From Parvularcula mediterranea (GTDB taxonomy: Bacteria; Pseudomonadota; Alphaproteobacteria; Caulobacterales; Parvularculaceae): DNA of 64,000 nucleotides. Both the position numbers and the translations under genes were made by a program. Within the stretch, counting starts at the first letter, position 1; every line of letters starts with the position of its first letter. The notes beneath the pieces were generated by a model. That model had not been told where the DNA came from. It saw nothing but the letters and a program-made list of their open reading frames with translations, and did not search any database. Below are positions 1-8,598 of this stretch, one piece after another. The DNA lies in contig NZ_JABFCX010000003.1 of NCBI RefSeq assembly GCF_013085255.1, positions 1,001,288 to 1,065,287 of the forward strand, given 5' to 3'.

Positions 1-294
1 GTCACCCTGCTTGCCACCAAGGTCGTGGAGCAGAAAGGCGCTCACGAGGTCATGCGCGATGTTATGGGACGCGCCTTCTCGGGCTCTATCCTTCCGACGG
101 CCCTCCTCGATTCCGCTGAGTTTGACACGGCGTCTGTTGAGATGCGTACCGTCTTCGAAGCTTCTGGCGGTCAGTCGCGCACAGCCCGTCGCTGCCGGAA
201 CAATCTCCTTGCCGTCATGGGGGATCTTGAACGCAAAGTCCGTGAGACCTGGCCAAGCCACCGGACAAAATTGCGCGCGGAGGGAATCGCGTAA
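1..294 (+). CDS. ParA/RepA-type partition ATPase, C-terminal fragment
   Basis: Open from the first base; only the last 97 codons are present, so the Walker motifs cannot be checked. The visible part resembles the C-terminal end of alphaproteobacterial plasmid RepA/ParA proteins: a short stretch with a new-substrate loop (SILPTALLDSAEFD), then helices ending in a basic tail. The family hydrolyses ATP to move replicon copies apart together with a ParB. The ParB-like gene 68 bp downstream on the same strand and the paired palindromes in between support this call. The identification rests on context and a weak family resemblance. Confidence 0.6.
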   Translation, partial: VTLLATKVVEQKGAHEVMRDVMGRAFSGSILPTALLDSAEFDTASVEMRTVFEASGGQSRTARRCRNNLLAVMGDLERKVRETWPSHRTKLRAEGIA

Positions 295-299
295 TCACT

Positions 300-313
300 G
301 TGCACATGTGCAC
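300..313. promoter_or_regulatory. Perfect 14-bp palindrome, copy 1 (possible parS/operator)
   Basis: GTGCACATGTGCAC is self-complementary over all 14 bases and lies just after the parA-like stop codon. An identical copy starts 33 bp further on, close to three helical turns, so two dimers could bind the same DNA face. Spacing and location suggest a ParB-type binding site or an autoregulatory operator; that function is inference. Confidence 0.6.
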
Positions 314-332
314 GGACCCATTTTGACCAAGC

Positions 333-346
333 GTGCACATGTGCAC
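333..346. promoter_or_regulatory. Perfect 14-bp palindrome, copy 2 (possible parS/operator)
   Basis: Second exact copy of GTGCACATGTGCAC, ending 16 bp before the parB-like start codon. It would overlap any leader or ribosome-binding region of that gene, so bound protein could also repress translation or transcription of parB. No further copy of the 14-mer was noticed in the window. Confidence 0.6.
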
Positions 347-362
347 GATGTGGAGATAGATC

Positions 363-1313
363 ATGGCCCGTAAACGCGCCCGCATTCTCGCCGACGCCAT
401 CAATGCCCGCCTCGAAAACACGGAAAAGCCCGAGGCTCCAAGACGCGAATACACTGCTGAGCGCGAGAGCCTAATCTCCGAAGCGTCGGACGGCCGGCTC
501 AAGAACGGGAAGCTCAGGCTCGTTGATCCCAAAGAGTGCCGGATGTGGGAGGGCCACAACCGTCTCTATGATCTCCTGACGCCGGAAAGCTGCTCTGACC
601 TCATCAAATCCATCAAGGCGGTGGGCCGTCAGGAGATGCCTGCGATTGTCCGGCCGGTGCAGGGAGAAAGCTACCAGTACGAAGTGATCTGCGGCGCGCG
701 ACGACACTTCGCGATCAGCCACCTCCGCGAAGCCGAGCACCGCACCGACATTCTCTACCTTGTCGATATTCGTGACATCACGGACGAAGAGGCCTTCAGA
801 CTATCCGATCTCGAGAACCGGGAGAGGGAAGACATCTCCGATTTCGAGCGGAGCAGGGACTATGGACGTGCGCTGACTGCCTACTATGACGACAACAAGG
901 CACTCATGGCGGAGCGCATTGGCGTCGAACGGACTTGGCTCAGCCGCTACCTGCGGATCGGGGAGCTGCCTGCGGCGATCCTCGATGCCTATGGCGATGT
1001 ACGCGGTATTGGCATCCGCCATGCCGCTGAATTGTCTCCGCTTTTGGCATCCGATGCGCGATCTGCCGTTCTTGCTGAGGCGTCCCGAATTGCGGAGGAG
1101 GGCGGCGAAAGAAGTCCTGCTAAAGTGCTCGCGGCTCTCAAAGGCGCTGCGAAGGCGCCCAAGGAGAAGGACGTTCAGACCTTCTTCGATGGTGAGGGCA
1201 GGACGCTCCTTTCGTCTGAGACCCGCGCCCGGACGAAAGTGCTGACCATACCCCGGGCGAAGCTCAAGGACCGCGAGGCGCTCCTCAAAGCAATCGAAGA
1301 AGCGCTCTTCTAA
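363..1313 (+). CDS. ParB-like partition protein (KorB/RepB type)
   Basis: 316 residues. The N-terminal half carries the ParB/sulfiredoxin-like fold signature GARRHFA (about residues 116-122) followed by NREREDISDFE, the usual order of ParB boxes I and II. A helix-turn-helix region follows around residues 178-200 (MAERIGVERTWLSRYLR). The family binds centromere sites and spreads or clamps on DNA to load the ParA partner. It sits 68 bp after the ParA-like gene, with two palindromes between. The 3' end overlaps the convergent gene by 4 bp. It looks more like plasmid or chromid RepB/KorB proteins than chromosomal ParB, but replicon type cannot be settled here. Confidence 0.8.
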   Translation: MARKRARILADAINARLENTEKPEAPRREYTAERESLISEASDGRLKNGKLRLVDPKECRMWEGHNRLYDLLTPESCSDLIKSIKAVGRQEMPAIVRPVQGESYQYEVICGARRHFAISHLREAEHRTDILYLVDIRDITDEEAFRLSDLENREREDISDFERSRDYGRALTAYYDDNKALMAERIGVERTWLSRYLRIGELPAAILDAYGDVRGIGIRHAAELSPLLASDARSAVLAEASRIAEEGGERSPAKVLAALKGAAKAPKEKDVQTFFDGEGRTLLSSETRARTKVLTIPRAKLKDREALLKAIEEALF

Positions 1314-2194
1314 GCGTCGTCCAGCCGAGCGGTCTTGTCGAGGGCGGCGTAAGCGTTCTCCAAGACCCGATCGATTTCCGACATATCCACAAGCTCTCGC
1401 GCCGGTTCGTTCTTCGTGATTTCGGGGACAACCGGCGCAGGCACATTTGCGGCGAGGTAGATCAGCCAGCGCTGCCGCGCCGTTGCGCGCTTCACAATCC
1501 CAAGGCTCTCGAGGCGCTTCAGGAGGCGCGCTGAGGCCTGGCGTGTCAGTCCTAAAGCATCACCGACATAGCGAGGGGTCAGCGCATGAGCCGTCCCTAA
1601 AAGCACGACCGCATCCCCAAGCCGGCTGTCTGAGCGGGCAGGGGGAAGTAGCGACCGCCATCTTCCAAAGTCCCGCTCGATGGACCTGAGGCGCTCATGA
1701 GCGCCCTCAAGCTCCTCGATAAGAGCAGGAACGAAGGCCATCTCCCAGCTTTCATGCCCCTCAGGCGGTAGCGCCAGCGCGGCAGAGGGCAGGGGCCAGA
1801 GGCTTGCGGCAGCGAGCCTAAGCGGTGTCTCAAGGGCGAGGTCTCCAGGAGGAAGGCCCTCCTCGGAGAGATGCCGGAGGCGATTCGTGATTTCGGGGAC
1901 AGTTGCCGATGGCTCCATCGCCACCCGCGGCGACCAGAGCCGAAGCGCCTGGGTCCAGAAGCGCCTCGCTGCTGCCTCTTCGACCGACGGCATGTCTCCC
2001 GGCAGGCCCGCAGCCATGCCAAGGAGCTCAGGCGCCGAGATCGGCGCAGCACCCCGGCTGAAAAGCCGCGAGACAACCCGCGCCGTCTCGTGCGAGAGCC
2101 AGAGTGCGCGCAGGGAAGAGCGGTCGACCGCTGCGGAAAGCCGACCGATCGCAAGGCCGCAAGTCGCCCATTGGGAGGGTTCGAGTTGATCCAT
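1310..2194 (-). CDS. Winged-helix DNA-binding domain protein
   Basis: 294 residues, read from the ATG giving MDQLEPSQW. The C-terminal third has a clear winged-helix pattern: an ALTPRYVGDALGLTRQ helix-turn-helix, then a recognition helix with RLLKRLESLGIV and a wing RATARQRW. The remaining residues are helical and Leu/Ala-rich with no motif I recognise. The arrangement of a helical body with a C-terminal HTH recalls plasmid proteins of the DUF1403/DUF1612 (RHE_PE00001) type found near repABC loci, but the resemblance is weak. It is convergent with parB and overlaps it by 4 bp. The open frame continues upstream across serC and serA as an antisense shadow; that part is excluded. Confidence 0.6.
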   Translation of the reverse strand: MDQLEPSQWATCGLAIGRLSAAVDRSSLRALWLSHETARVVSRLFSRGAAPISAPELLGMAAGLPGDMPSVEEAAARRFWTQALRLWSPRVAMEPSATVPEITNRLRHLSEEGLPPGDLALETPLRLAAASLWPLPSAALALPPEGHESWEMAFVPALIEELEGAHERLRSIERDFGRWRSLLPPARSDSRLGDAVVLLGTAHALTPRYVGDALGLTRQASARLLKRLESLGIVKRATARQRWLIYLAANVPAPVVPEITKNEPARELVDMSEIDRVLENAYAALDKTARLDDA

Positions 2195-2323
2195 CGGAAC
2201 CGCTATAGACGCTATCGGTTCCTCTGCCACCCCTGCGCAGGAATCTATCCAGAATCGCCTCGTGCTAACGGGGATCGCCTGCAATTCTCTTGCACTGCAA
2301 TATAAAGCGTTCAAACAGAGCCT

Positions 2324-3472
2324 ATGGACAAGCCGAGCATCAAGCCAACCAACCCGTCTTTCTCGTCCGGACCCTGCGCCAAGCGGCCAGGCTGGAGCGC
2401 CGCTGCGCTCGCCTCGCCGACTCTTGGCCGCTCCCACCGCTCCTCGATCGGCAAGGCGCGGCTCAAGGAAGCCATCGACAAGACCCGCGCCATCCTCGGC
2501 GTGCCGGACACTCACCTTATCGGCATCGTGCCCGCGTCCGACACCGGCGCTGTCGAGATGGCGATGTGGAACTTCCTCGGTGCACGGCCAGTCACGGTTG
2601 CCGCGTGGGAGAGCTTTGGCCTCGATTGGGTCAAGGATGCCGTTGACGAGCTTGGTCTTGAACCGAACGTGCTGAAGGCCGGGTACGGAGAGCTTCCGGA
2701 CCTTGGGTCGGTCGACCCCGCCCACGATGTGGTTTTCACGTGGAACGGCACGACCTCGGGCGTGCGTGTTCCGAATGCGGACTGGATCTCTGACGACCGC
2801 GAGGGCCTCACCATTTGCGACGCGACGTCGGCTGCGTTTGCGCAGGACCTCCCCTGGGAGAAGCTCGATGTGGTGACCTACTCCTGGCAGAAGGTGCTGG
2901 GCGGTGAGGCGCAGCACGGTGTGCTGATCATCGGACCCAAGGCCATCGAGCGCGCCGCGAGCTACAAGCCAAGCTGGCCACTCCCCAAGATCTTCCGCAT
3001 CCGGAAAGGGGAGGGGGTCAATGAAGGCATCTTCCGCGGGGAGACGATCAACACGCCGTCCATGCTGGCGGTTGAGGATTACATCGACGCACTCGACTGG
3101 TCCGAAGGGCTTGGCGGGCTCGAAGCCCTGAAAGCACGAGCGGACAAGAACCTGTCCGTGCTCGAGGCATGGGCGGCAGAGCGGGATTGGATCGACTTTC
3201 TTGCGCCCAAAAAGATCCGCTCGAACACCTCCGTATGCCTCAAGATTACCGACCCCCGCGTCGCAGGCCTGCCCGCCGATGATCAGCAGGCCTTCATCAA
3301 GGCGCTGGTCAAGACACTGGCAGACGAAGAAGCGGCCTACGACATTTCCGGCTATCGCGCGGCGCCTCCGGGGCTCCGCATCTGGTGCGGCGCGACCGTG
3401 GAAAGCGGCGACATTGAAATCCTGACGCAATGGCTCGACTGGGCCTTCGCGCAGCACGCTGACAAACTCTGA
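2324..3472 (+). CDS. serC: Phosphoserine aminotransferase
   Basis: Step 2 of L-serine synthesis: glutamate-dependent conversion of 3-phosphohydroxypyruvate to phosphoserine, cytosolic, PLP-dependent. 382 residues, typical of the longer form seen in Alphaproteobacteria and archaea. The N-terminus FSSGPCAKRPGW, the stretch WNGTTSGVRVP (140-150), CDATSA (165-170) and SWQKVLGGE with the PLP lysine at about 190 are all present. It is first in a serC-serA-serB run with gaps of 21 and 7 bp, so probably one transcript. The start is the ATG 21 bases after the end of TGCACTGCAATATAAAGCG, with only a weak ribosome-binding site. Confidence 0.95.
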   Translation: MDKPSIKPTNPSFSSGPCAKRPGWSAAALASPTLGRSHRSSIGKARLKEAIDKTRAILGVPDTHLIGIVPASDTGAVEMAMWNFLGARPVTVAAWESFGLDWVKDAVDELGLEPNVLKAGYGELPDLGSVDPAHDVVFTWNGTTSGVRVPNADWISDDREGLTICDATSAAFAQDLPWEKLDVVTYSWQKVLGGEAQHGVLIIGPKAIERAASYKPSWPLPKIFRIRKGEGVNEGIFRGETINTPSMLAVEDYIDALDWSEGLGGLEALKARADKNLSVLEAWAAERDWIDFLAPKKIRSNTSVCLKITDPRVAGLPADDQQAFIKALVKTLADEEAAYDISGYRAAPPGLRIWCGATVESGDIEILTQWLDWAFAQHADKL

Positions 3473-3493
3473 CCGAACCGAAGGATCAATCTC

Positions 3494-5074
3494 ATGGTCA
3501 AAGTCGTTATCTCCGACAAGCTGGGCGAGGATGCCGTCCGCATTCTCGAGGCCCGCAAGATCGACGTGGTCTTCAACCCGGATCTCGCCAAGGATCCCGA
3601 AGCTCTGCGTAAAGAGCTTGCCGATGCCGATGGACTGGCCATTCGGTCGGCCACCAAGGCCACGGCCGAGGTCATTGCCAATGCGCCGAAGCTGAAGGTC
3701 ATCGGCCGGGCAGGGATCGGTGTCGACAATATCGATATCGATGCCGCCACCGGTGCAGGAATCGCGGTGATGAACACACCGTTCGGTAATGCCGTGACGA
3801 CCGCAGAGCACGCTATCGCCATGATGTTTGCTGTCGCCCGGAAAATTCCGCAGGCGGACGCTTCGACCAAGCTGTCCAAGTGGGAGAAGTCGAAATTCAT
3901 GGGCCGCGAGCTCTTCGGCAAGACCCTCGGCCTCATCGGTGCGGGGAATATTGGCGGCATCGTCGCCAGTCGCGCCCAGGGCCTGCGCATGAAGGTCATC
4001 GCTTTCGATCCCTTCCTGTCGGAAGAAAAAGCGAAGGACATGGGTGTCGAGCTGGTCTCTCTCAATGAGCTGCTGACCCGAGCCAACTTCATCAGCCTGC
4101 ACACGCCCCTTAACGACAAGACGCGCAACATCATCAGCCGCGAAGCCCTCGAGGTCATTCGTCCGGGTGCGTTCATCGTGAACTGTGCCCGGGGCGGCCT
4201 GATCGATGAGGACGCGCTGGCCGAGGCTCTCGACGATGGCCGCGTCGCCGGTGCCGCGCTCGATGTGTTCCTCGAGGAACCTGCGAAAGAGCATCCGCTC
4301 TTCGATCGTGAGAACGTCGTGGTCACTCCGCACCTCGGTGCCTCGACCCAAGAAGCGCAGGAGAATGTCGCGGTTCAGATTGCCGAGCAGATCGCGGACT
4401 ACCTCCTGACGGGCGCGGTTCAGAACGCCCTGAACATGCCTTCGGTCACGGCCGAGGAGGCGCCGAAGCTGAAGCCCTTCATCAATCTCGGCGAAAAGGT
4501 CGGCTCGATGGCCGGCCAGCTCTCCGAGGGCGCGATCGAGGGGATCACGGTCCGCTTCGCTGGTGCCGTCAGTGCCCTGAAGATTGACCCCATCATCTCC
4601 GGTGTCGTCTCCGCAGCCCTCAAGACGCAGCTCGCGACGGTCAACGCTGTCAACGCGACGGCCCTTGCCAAGGATAGGGGCATTTCGATCACTGAGGAGA
4701 AAACTGAAACCTCTCCCAACTTCGGCAGCACGCTGAGCGTTCGTGTGACGACTTCCGAGGGTGAGTTCGCCGTGACCGGCGCTCTCTTCGGCGGTGAACC
4801 AAGGATCGTGCGTCTCGGCGGTGTTCGTCTGGAGGCAAGCGTCTCATCTTGCATGATCTACGTTGAAAACGAGGACAAGCCGGGCTTCATCGCTGGCCTT
4901 GGTGAAGTGCTCCGTGATGCAAACATCAACATCGCGACCTTCAACCTTGGCAGGCGGGAAGAGAGCGGCGACGCTGTCGCCCTCGTTGCTCTCGACTGCG
5001 GCAAGGATGAGCCGCCGCTCGAAGCCATCCGTGCACTGCCGCAAATCAAGAAGGCTTCAACCCTGAGGTTCTGA
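3494..5074 (+). CDS. serA: D-3-phosphoglycerate dehydrogenase
   Basis: First step of serine synthesis: NAD-dependent oxidation of 3-phosphoglycerate. 526 residues, the long bacterial form. It shows the substrate-domain motif GRAGIGVDNID (71-81), the Rossmann GAGNIG (149-154), the active-site region NCARGGLIDEDAL, and PHLGAST near the catalytic His. After about residue 320 come the intervening ASB domain and a C-terminal ACT domain (about 454-526) that in relatives binds serine for feedback control. Start ATG preceded by GAAGGATC. It lies between serC and serB in the same orientation. Confidence 0.97.
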   Translation: MVKVVISDKLGEDAVRILEARKIDVVFNPDLAKDPEALRKELADADGLAIRSATKATAEVIANAPKLKVIGRAGIGVDNIDIDAATGAGIAVMNTPFGNAVTTAEHAIAMMFAVARKIPQADASTKLSKWEKSKFMGRELFGKTLGLIGAGNIGGIVASRAQGLRMKVIAFDPFLSEEKAKDMGVELVSLNELLTRANFISLHTPLNDKTRNIISREALEVIRPGAFIVNCARGGLIDEDALAEALDDGRVAGAALDVFLEEPAKEHPLFDRENVVVTPHLGASTQEAQENVAVQIAEQIADYLLTGAVQNALNMPSVTAEEAPKLKPFINLGEKVGSMAGQLSEGAIEGITVRFAGAVSALKIDPIISGVVSAALKTQLATVNAVNATALAKDRGISITEEKTETSPNFGSTLSVRVTTSEGEFAVTGALFGGEPRIVRLGGVRLEASVSSCMIYVENEDKPGFIAGLGEVLRDANINIATFNLGRREESGDAVALVALDCGKDEPPLEAIRALPQIKKASTLRF

Positions 5075-5081
5075 ACCTGAC

Positions 5082-5939
5082 ATGAGCCACGCTGTTCTCC
5101 TTCTCGGCCCCGGCGCTCCTGGAGCGCTCCGGGTCGCCGTGCGCAGTCTTGAGCTCTCGGTTGTCACGATGAGCGATCAGGCTGCCGAGGTTCATTTGCC
5201 CGAGGGGAACGCCGCGAAGCTGGCCAACGCGCTGCTTGAGCGCGGCGGCTTTGATGTTGGTCTCGTCCCCTTGGAAGGCCGTGAAAAGAAGCTCCTTCTC
5301 TGCGATATGGACTCCACCATGATCGGAGAGGAAAGCCTCGACGAACTGGCCGAAGCCTTTGGATTTGGAAAAAAAGTCAGAGATATCACCGAGAAGGCCA
5401 TGCGTGGGGAGCTTGCCTTTGACGAAGCGCTCCGTGCACGGGTGAAACTCTTTGCCGGCCTCTCCATTGATGCTGCTGCCACAGCCCTGAGAGAGCGTAT
5501 CACAGTCAATGAAGGCGCGGATATCCTTGTGCGGACGATGGTCGCACGGGGAGCGAGGGCTGCGCTGGTGACAGGCGGTTTTGATATCTTTGCGGCTCCT
5601 GTCGGGGAGAAGCTCGGTTTCCATGATGTCTATGCCAATCGCCTGCGGTCAGCAGACGGAGTGCTTTCAGGCGAGGTGGCCGAGCCGATCCTTGGGCCTA
5701 ATGCGAAGAAGGCCCGGCTTGATGATCTTTGTGCCGAACTTTCGCTGGAGCCTTCGGATGTGGTGGCCGTTGGTGATGGTGCCAATGATAAGGCGATGAT
5801 TGAGGCGGCGGGGCTTGGTATTGGCTACAGGCCCAAGCCGGTTCTGGCGAAGGCTTCGGACGCTGTTCTTCAGCATGCTGATCTGACGGCTATTCTTTCA
5901 CTTCAGGGTGTTCCGCAGGCTGACTGGGTGATGCCCTGA
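5082..5939 (+). CDS. serB: Phosphoserine phosphatase
   Basis: Last step of serine synthesis. 285 residues: a short N-terminal regulatory region (about 1-70), then a HAD phosphatase domain with motif I DMDSTMIGEE (nucleophile D75, acid D77), motif II VTGGF, and motif III GDGANDKAMIEAAGLG. It begins 7 bp after serA, consistent with translational coupling. The last 50 bases overlap the 3' end of the convergent sodium:solute symporter gene, an unusually deep tail overlap. Confidence 0.95.
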   Translation: MSHAVLLLGPGAPGALRVAVRSLELSVVTMSDQAAEVHLPEGNAAKLANALLERGGFDVGLVPLEGREKKLLLCDMDSTMIGEESLDELAEAFGFGKKVRDITEKAMRGELAFDEALRARVKLFAGLSIDAAATALRERITVNEGADILVRTMVARGARAALVTGGFDIFAAPVGEKLGFHDVYANRLRSADGVLSGEVAEPILGPNAKKARLDDLCAELSLEPSDVVAVGDGANDKAMIEAAGLGIGYRPKPVLAKASDAVLQHADLTAILSLQGVPQADWVMP

Positions 5940-7287
5940 ACCTGAGGGCGATGTGCCCAAGTGCGAAGGCCGCTGCTCCGCCCGCAAGGGCGTAGAGGAA
6001 GGCGCCCGGAACCCCTGCGATCCAGTCGAGCCAGGCCGTGAGCGCTAGCGAGGTGGCGAGGGCCATGAGGATCGGGATGCGCCCGCCCTTTGGCATCAGG
6101 AGCCCGACCAGCACCGGAATGACGAGAAGGCCGACAATGCCTTCGCCGGTGAGGACAATGGCCCTGATTGAGTCGCCGCCTGCCGCGACGGCGAGGGCGG
6201 CGACGGCGGCGCAGGCTGAGACCGTCCGTGCCATGACGAGGCGGGCTTTGCCGTTCGTCTCGGGACGCAGCTTTGCCAGCACGTTCTCCGTCGCCACTGC
6301 GGACACCGCAAGGAGGGCGCTATCGACCGATGAGAGGATCGCCGAGACCATGGCCCCGGCGATGATAACATAGAGCCAGGCGGGGAGGAGTGTCTTCGCA
6401 AGCGAGGTGAAGAACCCATCTCCATCGGCAAGCTCCAACCCGAGACCCGGACCGATGAGGCCCAAGGTAACAGGGATCATCCCGACCAAGAGGAAGAGAC
6501 CTGCCCCGAGAAGCGTTCCACGCCGGGCAACCTCCGGGGATCTCGCGCCGAGGGTTCTGGCGATGACTTCCTGACTGACGATCGTGCCGAGGATCGGCAG
6601 GGACCAAAGCTCAATCCTCGTGAGCCAGCCCTCGCCCTCCTTTTTCATGGAGAGCGAGCCTTCGGGGATGGCGGAAAACGCGCCGCCAACTCCGCCTGCC
6701 TCCCTGAACACAAGGACGAGGAGGATCAGCAGCACGAGGATGATAACCCCGCCCTGCAGGACGTCGGTAACAACGTCGCCTTTGAGGCCGCCGACCCATG
6801 CGTAGGTGAGGACGATTCCCGTGCTGACGATGAGCATGAGGCCTGTGCCGAGCCCCGTCGCCTCCGACAGGATGACGGCGAGGGCGCTGAGCTGGGCGGC
6901 GGCCCAGACGGTGGCGCTCATGGCCGTGAAGAGGGCGGCCGCGACCTCTACATGCGGGCCGAACCTCGAGCCTAAGAAGCTGGCGAGGGTCATGTGGCCT
7001 TCGGACCTCAGGCGGAAGGCGATGAAGGTGCCGAGGACCACGAGGCCTAGCGCGTATCCGAAGGGCTCGACCCTTGCGCCGGCGAGGCCATCGGCTGCGA
7101 CTTCGGCGGAGGTGGCGATGACGGTTTCGGCTGCGAACCATGTGGCGAAGACGGAGAAGGCGATGGGCCAGACGCCGAGGGTTCGCCCAGCGACAAGGTA
7201 GTCCTCGTCGGTCTTGGTGCCCCTCGCGGCCCAGGCGGCGATGGCGATCTGGAGGAGGACGTAGGCCCCGAGGAACAGCGCGGTCAT
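5890..7287 (-). CDS. Sodium:solute symporter family protein (SSS)
   Basis: About 465 residues read from the ATG giving MTALFLGAYVLL; a longer start 36 bases upstream adds a basic tail that does not look like part of the first membrane helix. The protein is almost wholly hydrophobic with around 12-13 transmembrane segments. It has SSS-type features: YLVAGRTLG in the first cytoplasmic loop, ATWFAAETVI in TM2, AYAWVGGLKGDVVTDVLQGG in the middle, and SSVDSALLAVS in the Na2-site helix. The substrate cannot be read from sequence. It is convergent with serB, whose tail it overlaps. Confidence 0.85.
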   Translation of the reverse strand: MTALFLGAYVLLQIAIAAWAARGTKTDEDYLVAGRTLGVWPIAFSVFATWFAAETVIATSAEVAADGLAGARVEPFGYALGLVVLGTFIAFRLRSEGHMTLASFLGSRFGPHVEVAAALFTAMSATVWAAAQLSALAVILSEATGLGTGLMLIVSTGIVLTYAWVGGLKGDVVTDVLQGGVIILVLLILLVLVFREAGGVGGAFSAIPEGSLSMKKEGEGWLTRIELWSLPILGTIVSQEVIARTLGARSPEVARRGTLLGAGLFLLVGMIPVTLGLIGPGLGLELADGDGFFTSLAKTLLPAWLYVIIAGAMVSAILSSVDSALLAVSAVATENVLAKLRPETNGKARLVMARTVSACAAVAALAVAAGGDSIRAIVLTGEGIVGLLVIPVLVGLLMPKGGRIPILMALATSLALTAWLDWIAGVPGAFLYALAGGAAAFALGHIALRFRASPSQPAEHPEVKE

Positions 7288-7528
7288 GGGCGGGGAGATT
7301 GCCCGGTGCCGGGAGGCGCGCAAGCGAAAATCTCAGGACCTGAACGGAGCTGGGAGCCTTGCGATTCTACTGTGAACTGCGGGTTGGGAGGGTAAGTGTC
7401 CGGTGTGTGCTCAGGAAAAGGCTGCACGTGGGGCATGTATTGATGATGCCGGTGCACGGTGCGCTTAAGGAAAGTCTTAGGAATTATCACGGCTGCGTGA
7501 TAGCGTTTCAGAGACCTTGGGGGTTCTT

Positions 7529-8137
7529 ATGAAGAAGTCGCTGTTTTCCGCTCTCTTTTCTGTTGGCGCTTTGAGTGCTGCGGCCTCTGCTGCGCCGATC
7601 TCGAATGCTTCGAGCGGCATTGCGAATGCTGACCAGACGATCACGTTTGACGAGGTGGCGCTGGCGCCGGGGACGGTGGTCACGGACCAGTACGAGGCGC
7701 TGGGCGTCACGTTTTCGCCGAACCTTTTCTACATCGAGAACTTCAGCAACCGTCCGAACCTTGATGATCCGGGGCTTGCTAGCTTTGGCAGCTCGGGCAC
7801 GCTGACGACGTACACGATCAACTTTACCGATGCGGTGAGCGCGGCGAGCCTCGCTTTCTCCGCAAATTTCGGGAATTTCACCTTCACGGCGCTTGATGGC
7901 GGCTCGACGGTGGAGAGCTTCAACTTCGATGCGGGGTTCAGCTCGACGACGGCGTTCTTCGGCTTCGAAGGGATCGTGTTTGACGCGATTGAGATCCAGA
8001 GCAGCAACGCCTTCACGATCATCGACAATCTCTCCTATTCGGAGGTGCCGGTTCCTGCGGCGCTTCCGATCTATCTCGGCGGTCTGGCTGTAGGCGGAGT
8101 GATCATGCGTCGCCGGAAGAAGGCGCGGGCGGCGTAA
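7529..8137 (+). CDS. Exported protein with VPxxPA-CTERM sorting signal
   Basis: 202 residues from ATG MKKSLFSALF; a TTG 12 bases upstream is less likely. An N-terminal signal peptide ends near AAASAAP. The body is a Thr/Ser/Phe-rich beta-type domain (TITFDEVALAPGT...). The C-terminus has VPVPAALPIYLGG, a hydrophobic helix and an RRRKK tail, the tripartite signal recognised by exosortase/archaeosortase-like enzymes (VPLPA-CTERM type). Such proteins are cut and handed to the cell surface or matrix. No exosortase gene is in the window. A strong terminator follows at 8207. Confidence 0.8.
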   Translation: MKKSLFSALFSVGALSAAASAAPISNASSGIANADQTITFDEVALAPGTVVTDQYEALGVTFSPNLFYIENFSNRPNLDDPGLASFGSSGTLTTYTINFTDAVSAASLAFSANFGNFTFTALDGGSTVESFNFDAGFSSTTAFFGFEGIVFDAIEIQSSNAFTIIDNLSYSEVPVPAALPIYLGGLAVGGVIMRRRKKARAA

Positions 8138-8206
8138 GGCCCTTCAGGCAAGGGTAATCCTCAGCCTGCGGAAGAGCAGGACTGTCGTCTGACATGGGAA
8201 GCCCGG

Positions 8207-8232
8207 GCGCGACTTCGGTCGCGCTCTTTTTT
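8207..8232 (+). terminator. Rho-independent terminator after the CTERM gene
   Basis: Perfect 7-bp stem GCGCGAC / GTCGCGC with a TTCG tetraloop, then TCTTTTTT. It lies 69 bp after the CTERM stop codon. Confidence 0.9.
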
Positions 8233-8598
8233 GTTATGTGCGCTGGCCGAAGCCGCGCCCGGCGACGCCATTATGCGAGGGGCCAGCTCCGCGGGAGGGG
8301 ATCTTCAGACCCTCGTGCGCGGGTAAGCACTTCAAACCCTCGGCAGGCGGCTGGTGAATGGCTGAGGCCGCGTCATCTCGATCCCTCAGCCAACGGAGGG
8401 TCACTCCGCCAACACACCCGCAGGCGCCGCCCCAGAGCCGATCCCGCGACGACCGGTCCGTCCCATGATGCTCCGGGGACGGAAGGGAGCTTAGAGGATG
8501 GGGGCGGGGCGGGGATAAGTTGTTAACGTGTCCTAAATGCCTCAGATGCTCCGCTGATTGAACGACGAAAATTCACGCGCGGAGCGAGGTGAGGCAGA
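8233..8598. other. Non-coding stretch with several hairpins
   Basis: No convincing gene. The sequence has several strong inverted repeats: TGGCTGAGG at 8359-8367 pairs exactly with 8384-8392; CGGAG/CTCCG at 8394-8408; CCGTCCC at 8458-8464 pairs with 8476-8482; GCTGGCC near 8239 pairs with GGCCAGC near 8282. A purine-rich run follows at about 8490-8516. This could be a structured small RNA or a repeat-derived spacer. The promoter and ribosome-binding site of the DUF488 gene (GAGGTGAGG before 8599) lie at its right end. Confidence 0.4.

Noticed and set aside
2195-4351. Upstream extension of the winged-helix gene to about 1013 residues
   Set aside because: The open frame runs antisense through serC and serA. 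Codon bias in GC-rich genes keeps it open; the serine genes are certain, so the start at 2194 is used.
8194-8526. 110-residue ORF after the CTERM gene
   Set aside because: It begins upstream of the 8207 terminator and runs through it and several hairpins; the product is Arg/Pro/Ser low complexity with no ribosome-binding site.
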